This document shows, in pieces, positions 9,690-18,089 of a stretch of DNA of 64,000 nt. This stretch comes from an uncultured Mycoplasmatota bacterium (GTDB lineage: Bacteria; Bacillota_I; Bacilli_A; RF39; UBA660). The DNA is taken from the NCBI GenBank assembly GCA_900543675.1, contig UQRY01000002.1, positions 21,796 to 85,795 of the forward strand, written 5' to 3'. Made by a program: the position numbers and the translations under genes. A model generated the notes under the pieces. The model was not told the origin of the DNA. It did no database searches and saw only the letters and a program-made list of their open reading frames with translations. Numbering within the stretch: the first letter of the stretch is position 1; each line of letters begins with the position of its first letter.

Positions 9690-10961
9690 ATGAATAGTTC
9701 AACAATATATTTAGGTAGCAAAGAAAGCGGAAGACGAGAATTTTTAATTATTCAATCCATTTTAAAGTTACATGGTTTCGAGGCAATAGAAGTAAGAGAA
9801 GAACAGGATAGAAGTAGCCCAGAATTAGAAAACCCAACTATTTATTTACCGAAAAGTGATAACCCAAGCCCAGTCTTTTCATTTCCCTATGCCGACTTAT
9901 CTAAAAGAAAACAGGTAGAAGATATTTTAGAGAGAAGAATATTCCCCCATAATATGAGTCAAGAAGAAGAAAAATGGTGGCAGAAGCTATGTTCATCCTC
10001 AATTTTTTCCTATTTATATACAATAGATTATCTTTATGCGAATAAATTTCGTCATTATAACGACACATCATTATTAAGAAAGGGAATATATAATACTAGT
10101 ACTATCTTACTGGACCTAGAAACAACTTTAACTGAAGCGAAAAACTTTTCATGGCAACTTTATTATGCCTATTGTTATCTTGTTGAATACGTAAATAGTG
10201 GAATGAAAAGATTAAGAAGTTTTACGTTTCGCGATTATAAAGAAATATTACCATATCTCAACCAAATAGATAGGTTAAGTGCGAAACAAAGAGAGGAAGA
10301 AACTATTGCTTTATTAAAAGCCAACCTTCTAAATAGCCAATATTATCTCCCGTCAAAAGATGCGTATTCCGCTTATAATGCTCTAAAAGATTCCAACAAC
10401 GATGCCATTCGATATACCAGTAATTATATACTAGGTACCTGTAAACAATTATCCCTAGAGCAAAATCATTGGGAACAATTAAGTGAAACAGAAAAAGCAG
10501 CAAAAATGCATCAAATTGCCATCCCACATTATCTAAAATGTCGAGAAATCCTTCCTCAAAAAGTTCAAATATTGTATAAATTAGCATTCCAAAAAGAAAG
10601 AAGAGAGGGCTATCAAAATTCTAATATATGGTTAGAGGCACGCGAATTATACTCTTTACTCATCTCCATAATAGAAAAAATTCCTGCTAGCGAAAGATAT
10701 CCCGTTGAATTCCAATATTTATATCAAAGTTATCGCCGCTTGGAGTATATCGAAGAATTACTAGGAAATAATAAAGAAGCAATTAAATTAATAAATCATG
10801 CTGAAAATTGTTGGCAAGAAGCAGATGACTCCCTTTCCAGTTGGGTATATCAAAAAGAAAATGTCGCTTATCGCATATTAGATAACGAGTATAAAAATAG
10901 AGATCATTACTATGCGATAGCTAGAAAAAGAGTTAAAAGTAAAGAATATCGTCCGTATTAG
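9690..10961 (+). CDS. Unknown TPR-like helical protein
   Basis: Not recognised. About 423 aa: an N-terminal alpha/beta-looking segment (STIYLGSKESGRREFLIIQSILKLHGFEAIEV...IYLPKSDNP) of about 75 residues, then a long helical region whose Ala/Tyr spacing (LYYAYCYLVEYVNSG, YLKCREILPQKVQILYKLAF, YQSYRRLEYIEELLGNNKEAIKLINHAENCW) suggests tetratricopeptide-type repeats. The start ATG 9690 is preceded by AGGGAGTGG; the GTG at 9681 lies inside that ribosome-binding site. Its 3' end overlaps the convergent tetR gene by 29 bp. Confidence 0.65.
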   Translation: MNSSTIYLGSKESGRREFLIIQSILKLHGFEAIEVREEQDRSSPELENPTIYLPKSDNPSPVFSFPYADLSKRKQVEDILERRIFPHNMSQEEEKWWQKLCSSSIFSYLYTIDYLYANKFRHYNDTSLLRKGIYNTSTILLDLETTLTEAKNFSWQLYYAYCYLVEYVNSGMKRLRSFTFRDYKEILPYLNQIDRLSAKQREEETIALLKANLLNSQYYLPSKDAYSAYNALKDSNNDAIRYTSNYILGTCKQLSLEQNHWEQLSETEKAAKMHQIAIPHYLKCREILPQKVQILYKLAFQKERREGYQNSNIWLEARELYSLLISIIEKIPASERYPVEFQYLYQSYRRLEYIEELLGNNKEAIKLINHAENCWQEADDSLSSWVYQKENVAYRILDNEYKNRDHYYAIARKRVKSKEYRPY

Positions 10962-11496
10962 TAATTATTTTCCGTAAATAACCACTGATTTCTTCTTCGC
11001 TTTCCTTCATACCTCTTAAAAACCATTCATTGATTACCGCAAATACACCACTAACATAATAACTAGAAATATAGAAACTAGGAATATCCACTTGACCTAG
11101 TCTCTTTTCTACATCTTCGATAAACATATCATAAAGTAGATCAGTACAGATTGTATTTCCTTCACTAGAGAGAATCGACCGGTAAAACTGTTGATTCTTT
11201 TTGATATTAGACATGTAAATTTTAGCCAAGTTACAATAATAATCCAGTAAATTATCTTCAGAAGAAGTGTCCAATTTTGTTAACATTTCTTTCTGAATGA
11301 GAGTAATCGTATATTTTAATAAATCATATTTATCCGTAAAATGATGATAAAAAGTCGTCTTATGAACGAGAGCTTCTTCGCAGATTTCATTTAATCTAAT
11401 CTCCGCAAATGGCTTTTCCTGTAGTAGTTTGATTAATGCCTCTGCTAGTAATTTATACGTCTTCTGAATCCGTAAATCTTTCTTCTCTTTCATCAT
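10933..11496 (-). CDS. TetR-family transcriptional repressor
   Basis: 187 aa. The N-terminal TetR DNA-binding domain is clear (RIQKTYKLLAEALIKLLQEKPFAEIRLNEICEEALVHKTTFYHHFTDKYDLL, residues about 8-58), and the C-terminal part is a helical ligand-binding/dimer domain. It is divergent from an MMPL transporter with a 161-bp spacer full of repeats, the usual layout of a repressor that controls an exporter and itself. The ATG is preceded by GAGGTG. Its C-terminal codons overlap those of the convergent upstream gene (10933-10961). Confidence 0.85.
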   Translation of the reverse strand: MMKEKKDLRIQKTYKLLAEALIKLLQEKPFAEIRLNEICEEALVHKTTFYHHFTDKYDLLKYTITLIQKEMLTKLDTSSEDNLLDYYCNLAKIYMSNIKKNQQFYRSILSSEGNTICTDLLYDMFIEDVEKRLGQVDIPSFYISSYYVSGVFAVINEWFLRGMKESEEEISGYLRKIITNTDDILYF

Positions 11497-11537
11497 AACA
11501 ACACCTCGAATAGTATTATTATATACAAAAATATACT

Positions 11538-11631
11538 AAAGTAGAATAACTAAAAATAATACTTTTTATGAAAAAAGTAGAGTAATTAGAAAAAATACAA
11601 AAAAAGTAAGTGCTTTTTCTTGGGAAAAAGC
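11538..11631. promoter_or_regulatory. Candidate TetR operator region
   Basis: Two near-identical 25-bp direct repeats lie 36 bp apart (11538-11562 and 11574-11598, 21 of 25 bases equal, both starting AAAGTAGA). A perfect inverted repeat follows at 612-631 of this kilobase: GCTTTTTC, 4 bp, GAAAAAGC (11612-11631), only 26 bp before the transporter start codon. The position between tetR and its probable target makes these the likely repressor sites; which element is bound cannot be told from sequence. Confidence 0.45.
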
Positions 11632-11657
11632 GATAATCTAATACTGGAAGGTGAAAT

Positions 11658-13886
11658 ATGAAAAAGAAAAAATCATTGTTAATAAAAATAGGCGACTTTA
11701 TTGTCGATTTTCGATATCTATTTTTGTGCATTTTTATTTTACTAGGGATTATTTCGTTAGTAAATTTGAATAATGTAGAAATAGAATATGATATTACTTC
11801 TTATTTGAGTGATGAAACAGAAACCAAAGCTGGGCTCGAATTAATGGAAAAAGAGTTTGGCTCACTTAATGAACTTCAAGTAATGATTGAAGAAATTCCA
11901 TTTCAAGAAGCTTTAGAATTAAAAGCAGAATTAGCATCAATTGATCATGTCGCAAGTATTTCTTTTGAAGATAATAAAAACTATTATAAGGATGACAAGG
12001 CTCTATTTGTCATCGAATTAGACCAAGTAACAGAAGAAGAAAAGGACACAGTCATTACACAAATCGAAGACCAAGTTCAAGATGAAAAATACTTCTTATA
12101 TGTAGAAAATGGGGAAGACCAGGTAGAAGGAATGAACATCATTTTAGGACTCGCAATCTTAACGATTATCGTTGTATTATTACTAACTACCGAATCTTAC
12201 TTTGAAATTGTACTTGCTTTCTTGGTATTTGGTGTTTCTATTCTTCTCAATATGGGTAGTAACTTCTTATTTGGTAAGATTTCTTACATTACAGAAGCTA
12301 TCGCCATTGTTTTACAACTAGGCTTATCCTTAGACTATTTCATTATTTTTATGAATCATTATATGAAGGAAAGAAGCGATACTCCTAACCTAGAATTAGC
12401 GGTCAAGAAAACCGTTTCTAAATCCATCCCAGAAATACTAGCTAGTTCCTTAACTACCATCGCAGGCTTAATTGCGTTAGTATTCATGCAGTTAAAAATT
12501 GGTGAAGATATCGGTTTAGTCTTATCTAAAGGTATCTTATGTAGCTTACTTACCGTAATTTTCTTGTTACCATTACTACTTATGGTATTTTCTAAGATCG
12601 TCGATAAGACAAAACATAAAGTGCATATTCCCAACATCAACAAGTTAGCTAACTTTATTGTAAGTTCTAGAAAAGTACTACTTCCGATCTTTATCCTTGT
12701 CTTAGTTCTCGCTATTTGTATTCTACCTAACTATGAATATGTCTATAATATTTATTCAGTTAGTTCGTTAAACAAGAGTGATAACCAAATCGCGTTAGAG
12801 AAAATTAATGATACTTTCAGAAATACAAATCGTTTAGTCGTTCTCATGAAGAATGAAGAAAAAGACTATACAAAAGAATTAGAATTAGCTAATCGTTTAT
12901 TAGAAAATGATAAGATTAGTAAAGTGACGAGTATCGGAAATTATCGAGTAGGAGAGAATGTCTATCTAGGAAGCAAAGTTCAGTATCAAGAATTTGCCGT
13001 CATGTTTAATATTCCAGAAGAAATGAGTAGAAATTTATTTAGCTTATATATGAATAGTCATCAAATAACACAAGAGGTTTCTACTTATCGAATAAATCTC
13101 GTGGATTTACTATACTTCTTAGATGAACAAAAAGAAAATCTACCATTATCAGAAGAGATGTTACTACAAATAGAAGGCTATAAGCAAGAATTAGAAAGCT
13201 CTATCTCGCTATTAGAAAGTCCAGAATATTCTCGAATGATTTTAGAGTTAAAAGTTCCTTCAGAAGGAGAAGAAACATTCTCCTTGTTAGATAGGATTAA
13301 AGAAGAAGTAGAAAAAGAGTATAGTGAAGTAAAACTAGTTGGTGAAAGTGTAAGTGCGACAGACTTAAGTGATTCTTTTTCTAGAGATAATACATTAATT
13401 ACTGCGGTTACCATTTTATTTATCGCCATCATTCTCTTAGGTACTTTCCGTTCTCTTGGCGCAACGATTCTGTTGATTGTCGCTATCGAAGGAAGTATTC
13501 TAATTAACTTTTCACTCGCTACATTAATGGGAGAAAAGATATTCTTTATCAGTTATATCATTGTTTCTGCGATTCAAATGGGCGCAACGATCGATTATGC
13601 GATTGTGATGACGAACCGTTATCTTACTTTACGAGAAAAACAAGATAAGAAACAAGCCTTAATCGGTGCCATTAAAAATTCCTTCCCAACTATCGCAACG
13701 AGTGGATTAATCTTAATGATTGCGGGATTCTTAATTGGCTTAATTTCTAGTTCTGGTGTTGTTTCATCCATTGGTTTATTCTTAGCTACCGGAACACTAA
13801 TCTCTGTCTTGATTACCATCTTTATTTTACCAGCTTTATTATATGGTTTAGATGCTTTTATTCGTAAAACAACTTGGAAAAAATAG
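11658..13886 (+). CDS. MMPL/RND-family membrane exporter
   Basis: 742 aa. Layout of an RND/MMPL transporter: TM1 near residues 14-34, a first extracytoplasmic domain, a block of about five TM segments (LAILTIIVVLLLTTES to LLMVF), then the second half with TM7 (VLLPIFILVLVLAICILPN), a second soluble domain and the final TM block. The paired signature helices GLSLDYFIIFMNHY and GATIDYAIVMTNRY contain the acidic residues used for proton coupling. Such proteins export lipids or drugs; the substrate is unknown. The divergent TetR gene suggests an inducible exporter. The ATG follows GGAAGGTG. Confidence 0.9.
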   Translation: MKKKKSLLIKIGDFIVDFRYLFLCIFILLGIISLVNLNNVEIEYDITSYLSDETETKAGLELMEKEFGSLNELQVMIEEIPFQEALELKAELASIDHVASISFEDNKNYYKDDKALFVIELDQVTEEEKDTVITQIEDQVQDEKYFLYVENGEDQVEGMNIILGLAILTIIVVLLLTTESYFEIVLAFLVFGVSILLNMGSNFLFGKISYITEAIAIVLQLGLSLDYFIIFMNHYMKERSDTPNLELAVKKTVSKSIPEILASSLTTIAGLIALVFMQLKIGEDIGLVLSKGILCSLLTVIFLLPLLLMVFSKIVDKTKHKVHIPNINKLANFIVSSRKVLLPIFILVLVLAICILPNYEYVYNIYSVSSLNKSDNQIALEKINDTFRNTNRLVVLMKNEEKDYTKELELANRLLENDKISKVTSIGNYRVGENVYLGSKVQYQEFAVMFNIPEEMSRNLFSLYMNSHQITQEVSTYRINLVDLLYFLDEQKENLPLSEEMLLQIEGYKQELESSISLLESPEYSRMILELKVPSEGEETFSLLDRIKEEVEKEYSEVKLVGESVSATDLSDSFSRDNTLITAVTILFIAIILLGTFRSLGATILLIVAIEGSILINFSLATLMGEKIFFISYIIVSAIQMGATIDYAIVMTNRYLTLREKQDKKQALIGAIKNSFPTIATSGLILMIAGFLIGLISSSGVVSSIGLFLATGTLISVLITIFILPALLYGLDAFIRKTTWKK

Positions 13887-13920
13887 TAAGTAAAGATAAA
13901 CAAAATAAATAATGAAATAC

Positions 13921-13976
13921 AAAAACAATACTTGTAGATCAATAATCTATATAGGTATTGTTTTTTTTTTTTTTTT
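13921..13976 (+). terminator. Terminator after MMPL exporter
   Basis: AACAATACTTGTAGAT pairs with ATCTATATAGGTATTG around a 5-nt loop (imperfect stem), followed by an 18-base T run, the longest homopolymer in this area. Confidence 0.85.
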
Positions 13977-14008
13977 AAGAATTCTTTTTCTTTAGTAAAA
14001 AAATAAGG

Positions 14009-14014
14009 TATAAT
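14009..14014 (+). promoter_or_regulatory. -10 element before the SDR gene
   Basis: A perfect TATAAT lies 32 bp before the start codon of the short-chain dehydrogenase gene, directly downstream of the preceding terminator. The -35 region is only T-rich. Confidence 0.5.
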
Positions 14015-14046
14015 GAAAGAGTAAAACAGAATAGGAGAGAAATAGT

Positions 14047-14925
14047 ATGAGAGATTATTTTAATTACAAAGATAAAATCTGTATCGTAACCGGAGCATCT
14101 AGTGGGATGGGGTATGAAACAGCAAAAATGTTAGTGGATTTAGGCGCCAAAGTATATGCCTTAGATATTAAGGAATGTAATATTGAAAATTTGGCTGGCT
14201 TTTATTCCTGTAATCTATCTGATAAAAAGAATATTGATGAAGTATTTAACAAACTTCCAGAAAAAATCGATTGTTTCTTTGGTGTAGCTGGATTATCTGG
14301 TAGTAAAACGGATTATATCACCACATTTAATTGTGACTTTACAGCAAACAAATATATTACTTTAACTTATTTAATCAAACGAATGAATAAGGGTGGAAGT
14401 ATTACTTATGTTACCTCAACTGCTGGTAAGTATTGGCAACAACATAGGAAAGAACAAAATCCAGTTGTCCATGCCCCTACTTGGGAAGAAACTGAAAAAT
14501 CAATTCAAAAAATTGCTAAAGTAGCACACCCAACATTTGCCTATATCTTTGCCAAACGTTGTCTATCTCAGTTTTCTTGTGAACAAGCAATCGAATTTAG
14601 TAAGCTAAATGTCAGAGTCAACAACATAATGCCAGGAGCTACCGATACCGGAATGAAAGATGAATTTGAACAGATGGCAGGTGGAGAAGAATCTTTAAAA
14701 AGTTCAAATGGCTTGATGGGAAGATTAGCTACTTCAGAAGAAATGGCCCAACCTATCGTTTTTATCGGCTCAGATATGGCCTCTTTCATCTCGGGAATTG
14801 ACTTAATCATCGATGCTACAAATACGAGTTTAATTACGTTGAAAAAGAAAAAAGATCCTAGCAACGTATCGGCAACCAATACGTTGATTCTAAAATTAGC
14901 GAAAAAAGCCATGACTAAGAAATAA
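14047..14925 (+). CDS. Short-chain dehydrogenase/reductase
   Basis: 292-aa SDR. Seen: the nucleotide-binding TGASSGMG near residue 17, an acidic residue after beta-2 (YALDIKE) that favours NAD(H), the FGVAGLSG strand, a serine-containing YVTSTAG strand and the catalytic YIFAK (YxxxK), then PGATDTGM. Overall it resembles 3-alpha-hydroxysteroid-dehydrogenase-like SDRs, but the substrate cannot be read from sequence. Flanked by its own promoter and terminator, so monocistronic. Start ATG after AGGAGAG. Confidence 0.85.
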   Translation: MRDYFNYKDKICIVTGASSGMGYETAKMLVDLGAKVYALDIKECNIENLAGFYSCNLSDKKNIDEVFNKLPEKIDCFFGVAGLSGSKTDYITTFNCDFTANKYITLTYLIKRMNKGGSITYVTSTAGKYWQQHRKEQNPVVHAPTWEETEKSIQKIAKVAHPTFAYIFAKRCLSQFSCEQAIEFSKLNVRVNNIMPGATDTGMKDEFEQMAGGEESLKSSNGLMGRLATSEEMAQPIVFIGSDMASFISGIDLIIDATNTSLITLKKKKDPSNVSATNTLILKLAKKAMTKK

Positions 14926-14932
14926 GAAAACA

Positions 14933-14975
14933 AAAGAACTAAAACTTTGTTCCCGTAACAGTTTTAGTTCTTTTT
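14933..14975. terminator. Bidirectional terminator
   Basis: AAAGAACTAAAACT pairs with AGTTTTAGTTCTTT around a 13-nt loop, with A and T tracts on both sides. It lies between the convergent SDR and fic genes and can serve both. Confidence 0.8.
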
Positions 14976-15001
14976 ATTTAGAAAGAGACATCCTTTTAAA
15001 A

Positions 15002-15751
15002 TTATTTTTCTTCTATTTCAAAATCTAATAATTTTTTACATATCTCTTCATATAAATCTTGCTCATGTCGTATAGTATCAATCAAAAACATTTTATCGCG
15101 TTCGTATTCTTTTAACCCTCTTATATAATATGGTTTATCTTCATCCAATACAATGAATGGCATAATATTATTCTTTAAGCACTCTTTAAACATAATCATT
15201 CTACCGACTCTTCCATTCCCGTCACCAAAGGGATGGATTTTTTCAAATCGATAATGAAAATCAATAATATCCTCTAAAGTAATCGTTCTTTTCGTGTTAT
15301 ATTCGAACAATAATTGATCAATCTCTTTTTCTACATTTTCAGGCTCAGTAGTATGAATAACATTAACTAACCCGATTATATTAGGGACTATTTTAAATCC
15401 ACCAACATTATATCGGGGATTTTCTTCGTCACTAGTATTTCTTTTTAAAATTCTATTCATTTCTAGAATCATTTCTTTAGATAAAGCTTTATCTACATTA
15501 TCCAATGCATAATCAAATAATTTAAAATGATTCTTAGATTCGATCAAATCATCTAATTGAATTAAATCATCACTTTTAGGGATAAAAGAAGCAGTGTCAA
15601 AGATTGCTTCTGTCTGTTCACTAGTTAATTTGCTACCTTCAATTTTGTTTGAATTGTAAGAAAAATTCACCTGAGAATAATGATAAATATTTCCTTTAAA
15701 TTTTGATTCTTTTTGTTTGATTAATTCCTGTTTGATTTTCGCTATATCCAT
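15002..15751 (-). CDS. Fic-domain AMPylase-type protein
   Basis: 250 aa. The Fic active site HPFGDGNGRVGR is complete at about residue 170, so transfer of AMP (or another nucleotide moiety) to a target protein is expected. The N-terminal segment NSNKIEGSKL fits the autoinhibitory (S/T)xxxE(G/N) helix motif, which places it among Fic proteins with an internal N-terminal inhibitor and no separate antitoxin. I choose ATG 15751, preceded by AGTAGGTG and a TATAAT (complement of 15770-15775); GTG at 15760 is an alternative. Target unknown. Confidence 0.85.
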   Translation of the reverse strand: MDIAKIKQELIKQKESKFKGNIYHYSQVNFSYNSNKIEGSKLTSEQTEAIFDTASFIPKSDDLIQLDDLIESKNHFKLFDYALDNVDKALSKEMILEMNRILKRNTSDEENPRYNVGGFKIVPNIIGLVNVIHTTEPENVEKEIDQLLFEYNTKRTITLEDIIDFHYRFEKIHPFGDGNGRVGRMIMFKECLKNNIMPFIVLDEDKPYYIRGLKEYERDKMFLIDTIRHEQDLYEEICKKLLDFEIEEK

Positions 15752-15816
15752 TTTTATCACCTACTACTAAATTATATCATACAAAACGTCTCACTCTATA
15801 GAAAGATGATGTTGTC

Positions 15817-17913
15817 TCAATTATCCTTTGTATTTCTCTTTTGTTTTTCGAGGCCGTAAGAGGAATTCAATTGATCTAAATCAAAATAGAATCCATATTC
15901 TAAATAAATTTCTTCTCCAATTTTGGCATTCTTCGTTTCTAAACATTTTCCTCCTAGTTTTTCATAGAAGTTAATCGCATGTTGATTATCCGCAAGACAC
16001 CAAACAATCATATTGTGTCGATCTTGGGCAATTAGTTCTTTCACTACTTCTTTAAATAGACTACTACCAATTCCTTTGCCACCAGCTTTCTTTTTTAAAT
16101 ATAAACTAACTAGTTCAGAATCATATTTTTCTTTCTTATCATAAGGCTTAAAACAAGCATATCCCAATACTTCATCATCTTTAACCGCAACGAAAACGAG
16201 ATCTTTATATTCGTCAAAACTTTGTATATATCGCTTAGTCTGTTCTTCCACATTTAAAGAATTTAAATATTTTGAGGCAATGATCTTATCATAAGCATTC
16301 TGCCAACCTTCTACTTTAATTTGGGCCATCTGTCTTTGGTCTTGGTACTCATTTTTACGAATCACATAGTCTTCTTTGGCTTCTAGAGTAAGTAGGGCTT
16401 CTCGCATTTTGTCAAAAGCAGAAATTAAAACATTATCTTCTAAGGCAAAGCTAATTCGTCCGACTAATTCCTTTGGATAAGGCCAAGAAATTGATTGGCC
16501 AACTAAAAAACGAATTCTTGCGTGACGATAGAAAAAGGTAAGTAGATCTCTTTCTGTGGTGATTAAGTGTCCTTGATCTTTCATCCCTTTGATTGCGGTG
16601 AAGTCTAAAATTGCGAAGAAACCTGCTTCAGGTTCTAAATTTTTAGGAAAATCTACATAAGGTAGACCAGACTGAAGAAGAGCTTCTGCTTTTTCTTTTC
16701 CGATAGTGGCTTCTACCTTGTTTTTAATCAGCTGTTGTTTAGAAATAGGTACTTGATCTAGTCCCTGAACCATAGCTTTTAATAGATGATATTTATCGAC
16801 ATAGATTTGTCGTAGTCCTTGAAAATATTCTTCGTAGACTTGTTTTCTTCTTTCACTCATATTAAAAGCGCCAGCCAAAGCTTGTCCGACTAAATCAGGA
16901 GCAGAGTCCATACTTTGAAAAATTCGATTAATCACTTCTCGAATCACGATTTCATCGGCAACGACGAATCCAGCTCGTAAACTAGCTAACCCATAACTTT
17001 TGGAAAGACCGAATAGGGAAATGGTATTTCGAAACATTCCAGGTATGGTCGCAATTGGTTTAGCTAGATGATTAGGATCAAAACTGATATCTCGGTAAAC
17101 CAAATCATCGATGATAAATACTCCTCGATCTAAACATACTTGTCCGATTTCCGTTAATAATTCTGTTTCACTTTCTCCCATCACTTTTCCAGTAGGATTA
17201 TTAGGATTCGCATTTAAAAAGGCAACTACTCTTGGTACATATCCTTTTCGTCTATTGTATACTTTCTGTAAGCTTTCATTGATCTCATCGATCTTATTCG
17301 CAAGCTTCTTAGGATTTACTAAGAAGTGATCTTCCTTTTCTAGATTTAAAATCTCTACTTCCGCACCAGCTCGTTCTGCACGAATCGTGAATAAGCCATA
17401 ATTAGGTCCTGTTACCAAAATTACATCCCCAGGTTTAGAAATCATTTCCACGATAATATTAAAAATAATCGAAGTAGATGGCATGAAAGTCAAATTATGT
17501 ACCGATAACCCTTTATCATCAACATCAGGATAAGAGTAGGGGGTTGTATTAATAAACCCTAGTTCCTCCACATAATCGAGTAATACTTTTCTGATTCTGT
17601 CATCTCCTTCAGTATATGGATATTTATACATCTCCGTGGTATCTAGTGCTTTGTGCATCGCTTCTATTGACAGTGGGAATGGCGGATAATTAACGGGATT
17701 ACCAGTACCGAGATCAGTATCTGGCATTGTCGTAATTTTATCATCACGGACTTCATATCCGTAAAAGTCAATCGCATCGGCAATTTTTTGTACTGTAGGA
17801 TTAAATTCTTCATGATCATCTCGTCCACCAATAAATGGTAAACCAAATCGTCTTTCTCCTAAATTTGGATTTTCTCTTAACAATCTATCGATTGCGTTTG
17901 ATTTAATTAGCAT
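15817..17913 (-). CDS. Aminotransferase-GNAT acetyltransferase fusion
   Basis: 698 aa with two enzymes in one chain. Residues about 1-530 are a fold-type I PLP-dependent aminotransferase: GDVILVTGPNYGLF, the asparagine region NANPNNPTGKV, the aspartate strand FIIDDLVYRD and the Schiff-base lysine region GLSKSYGLASLRAGF. Residues about 540-690 are a GNAT N-acetyltransferase: VAVKDDEVLGYACFKPY, LYLKKKAGGKGIGSSLF (acetyl-CoA loop) and DNQHAINFYEKLGGK. The ATG follows GGAGGGATATT, and no stop or ribosome-binding site lies between the halves, so this is a real fusion. A pathway that transaminates and then acetylates one product is an inference. Confidence 0.85.
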   Translation of the reverse strand: MLIKSNAIDRLLRENPNLGERRFGLPFIGGRDDHEEFNPTVQKIADAIDFYGYEVRDDKITTMPDTDLGTGNPVNYPPFPLSIEAMHKALDTTEMYKYPYTEGDDRIRKVLLDYVEELGFINTTPYSYPDVDDKGLSVHNLTFMPSTSIIFNIIVEMISKPGDVILVTGPNYGLFTIRAERAGAEVEILNLEKEDHFLVNPKKLANKIDEINESLQKVYNRRKGYVPRVVAFLNANPNNPTGKVMGESETELLTEIGQVCLDRGVFIIDDLVYRDISFDPNHLAKPIATIPGMFRNTISLFGLSKSYGLASLRAGFVVADEIVIREVINRIFQSMDSAPDLVGQALAGAFNMSERRKQVYEEYFQGLRQIYVDKYHLLKAMVQGLDQVPISKQQLIKNKVEATIGKEKAEALLQSGLPYVDFPKNLEPEAGFFAILDFTAIKGMKDQGHLITTERDLLTFFYRHARIRFLVGQSISWPYPKELVGRISFALEDNVLISAFDKMREALLTLEAKEDYVIRKNEYQDQRQMAQIKVEGWQNAYDKIIASKYLNSLNVEEQTKRYIQSFDEYKDLVFVAVKDDEVLGYACFKPYDKKEKYDSELVSLYLKKKAGGKGIGSSLFKEVVKELIAQDRHNMIVWCLADNQHAINFYEKLGGKCLETKNAKIGEEIYLEYGFYFDLDQLNSSYGLEKQKRNTKDN

Positions 17914-17930
17914 AATATCCCTCCATCATC

Positions 17931-17936
17931 ATTATA
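17931..17936 (-). promoter_or_regulatory. -10 element of the fusion gene
   Basis: On the minus strand the sequence reads TTGTTATAATG, a perfect TATAAT, 18 bp before the start codon and just upstream of the GGAGGG ribosome-binding site. Confidence 0.45.
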
Positions 17937-18089
17937 ACAAAATAACCTTCAAAAAATAATCACTTGCCTAACTTTTTAATGTTTTCTATAATGAATATGG
18001 AAAATGCAACCGAGAATTGACAAAAAACAACCAAAAATCGGTAGAGTCGCAACCGGGTTTTGGGTTAAGATGACTTCGAGGTGAAAGAA

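Noticed and set aside
12359..12643. Antisense ORF within the MMPL gene
   Set aside because: Shadow of a strong transporter coding frame, no start signals.
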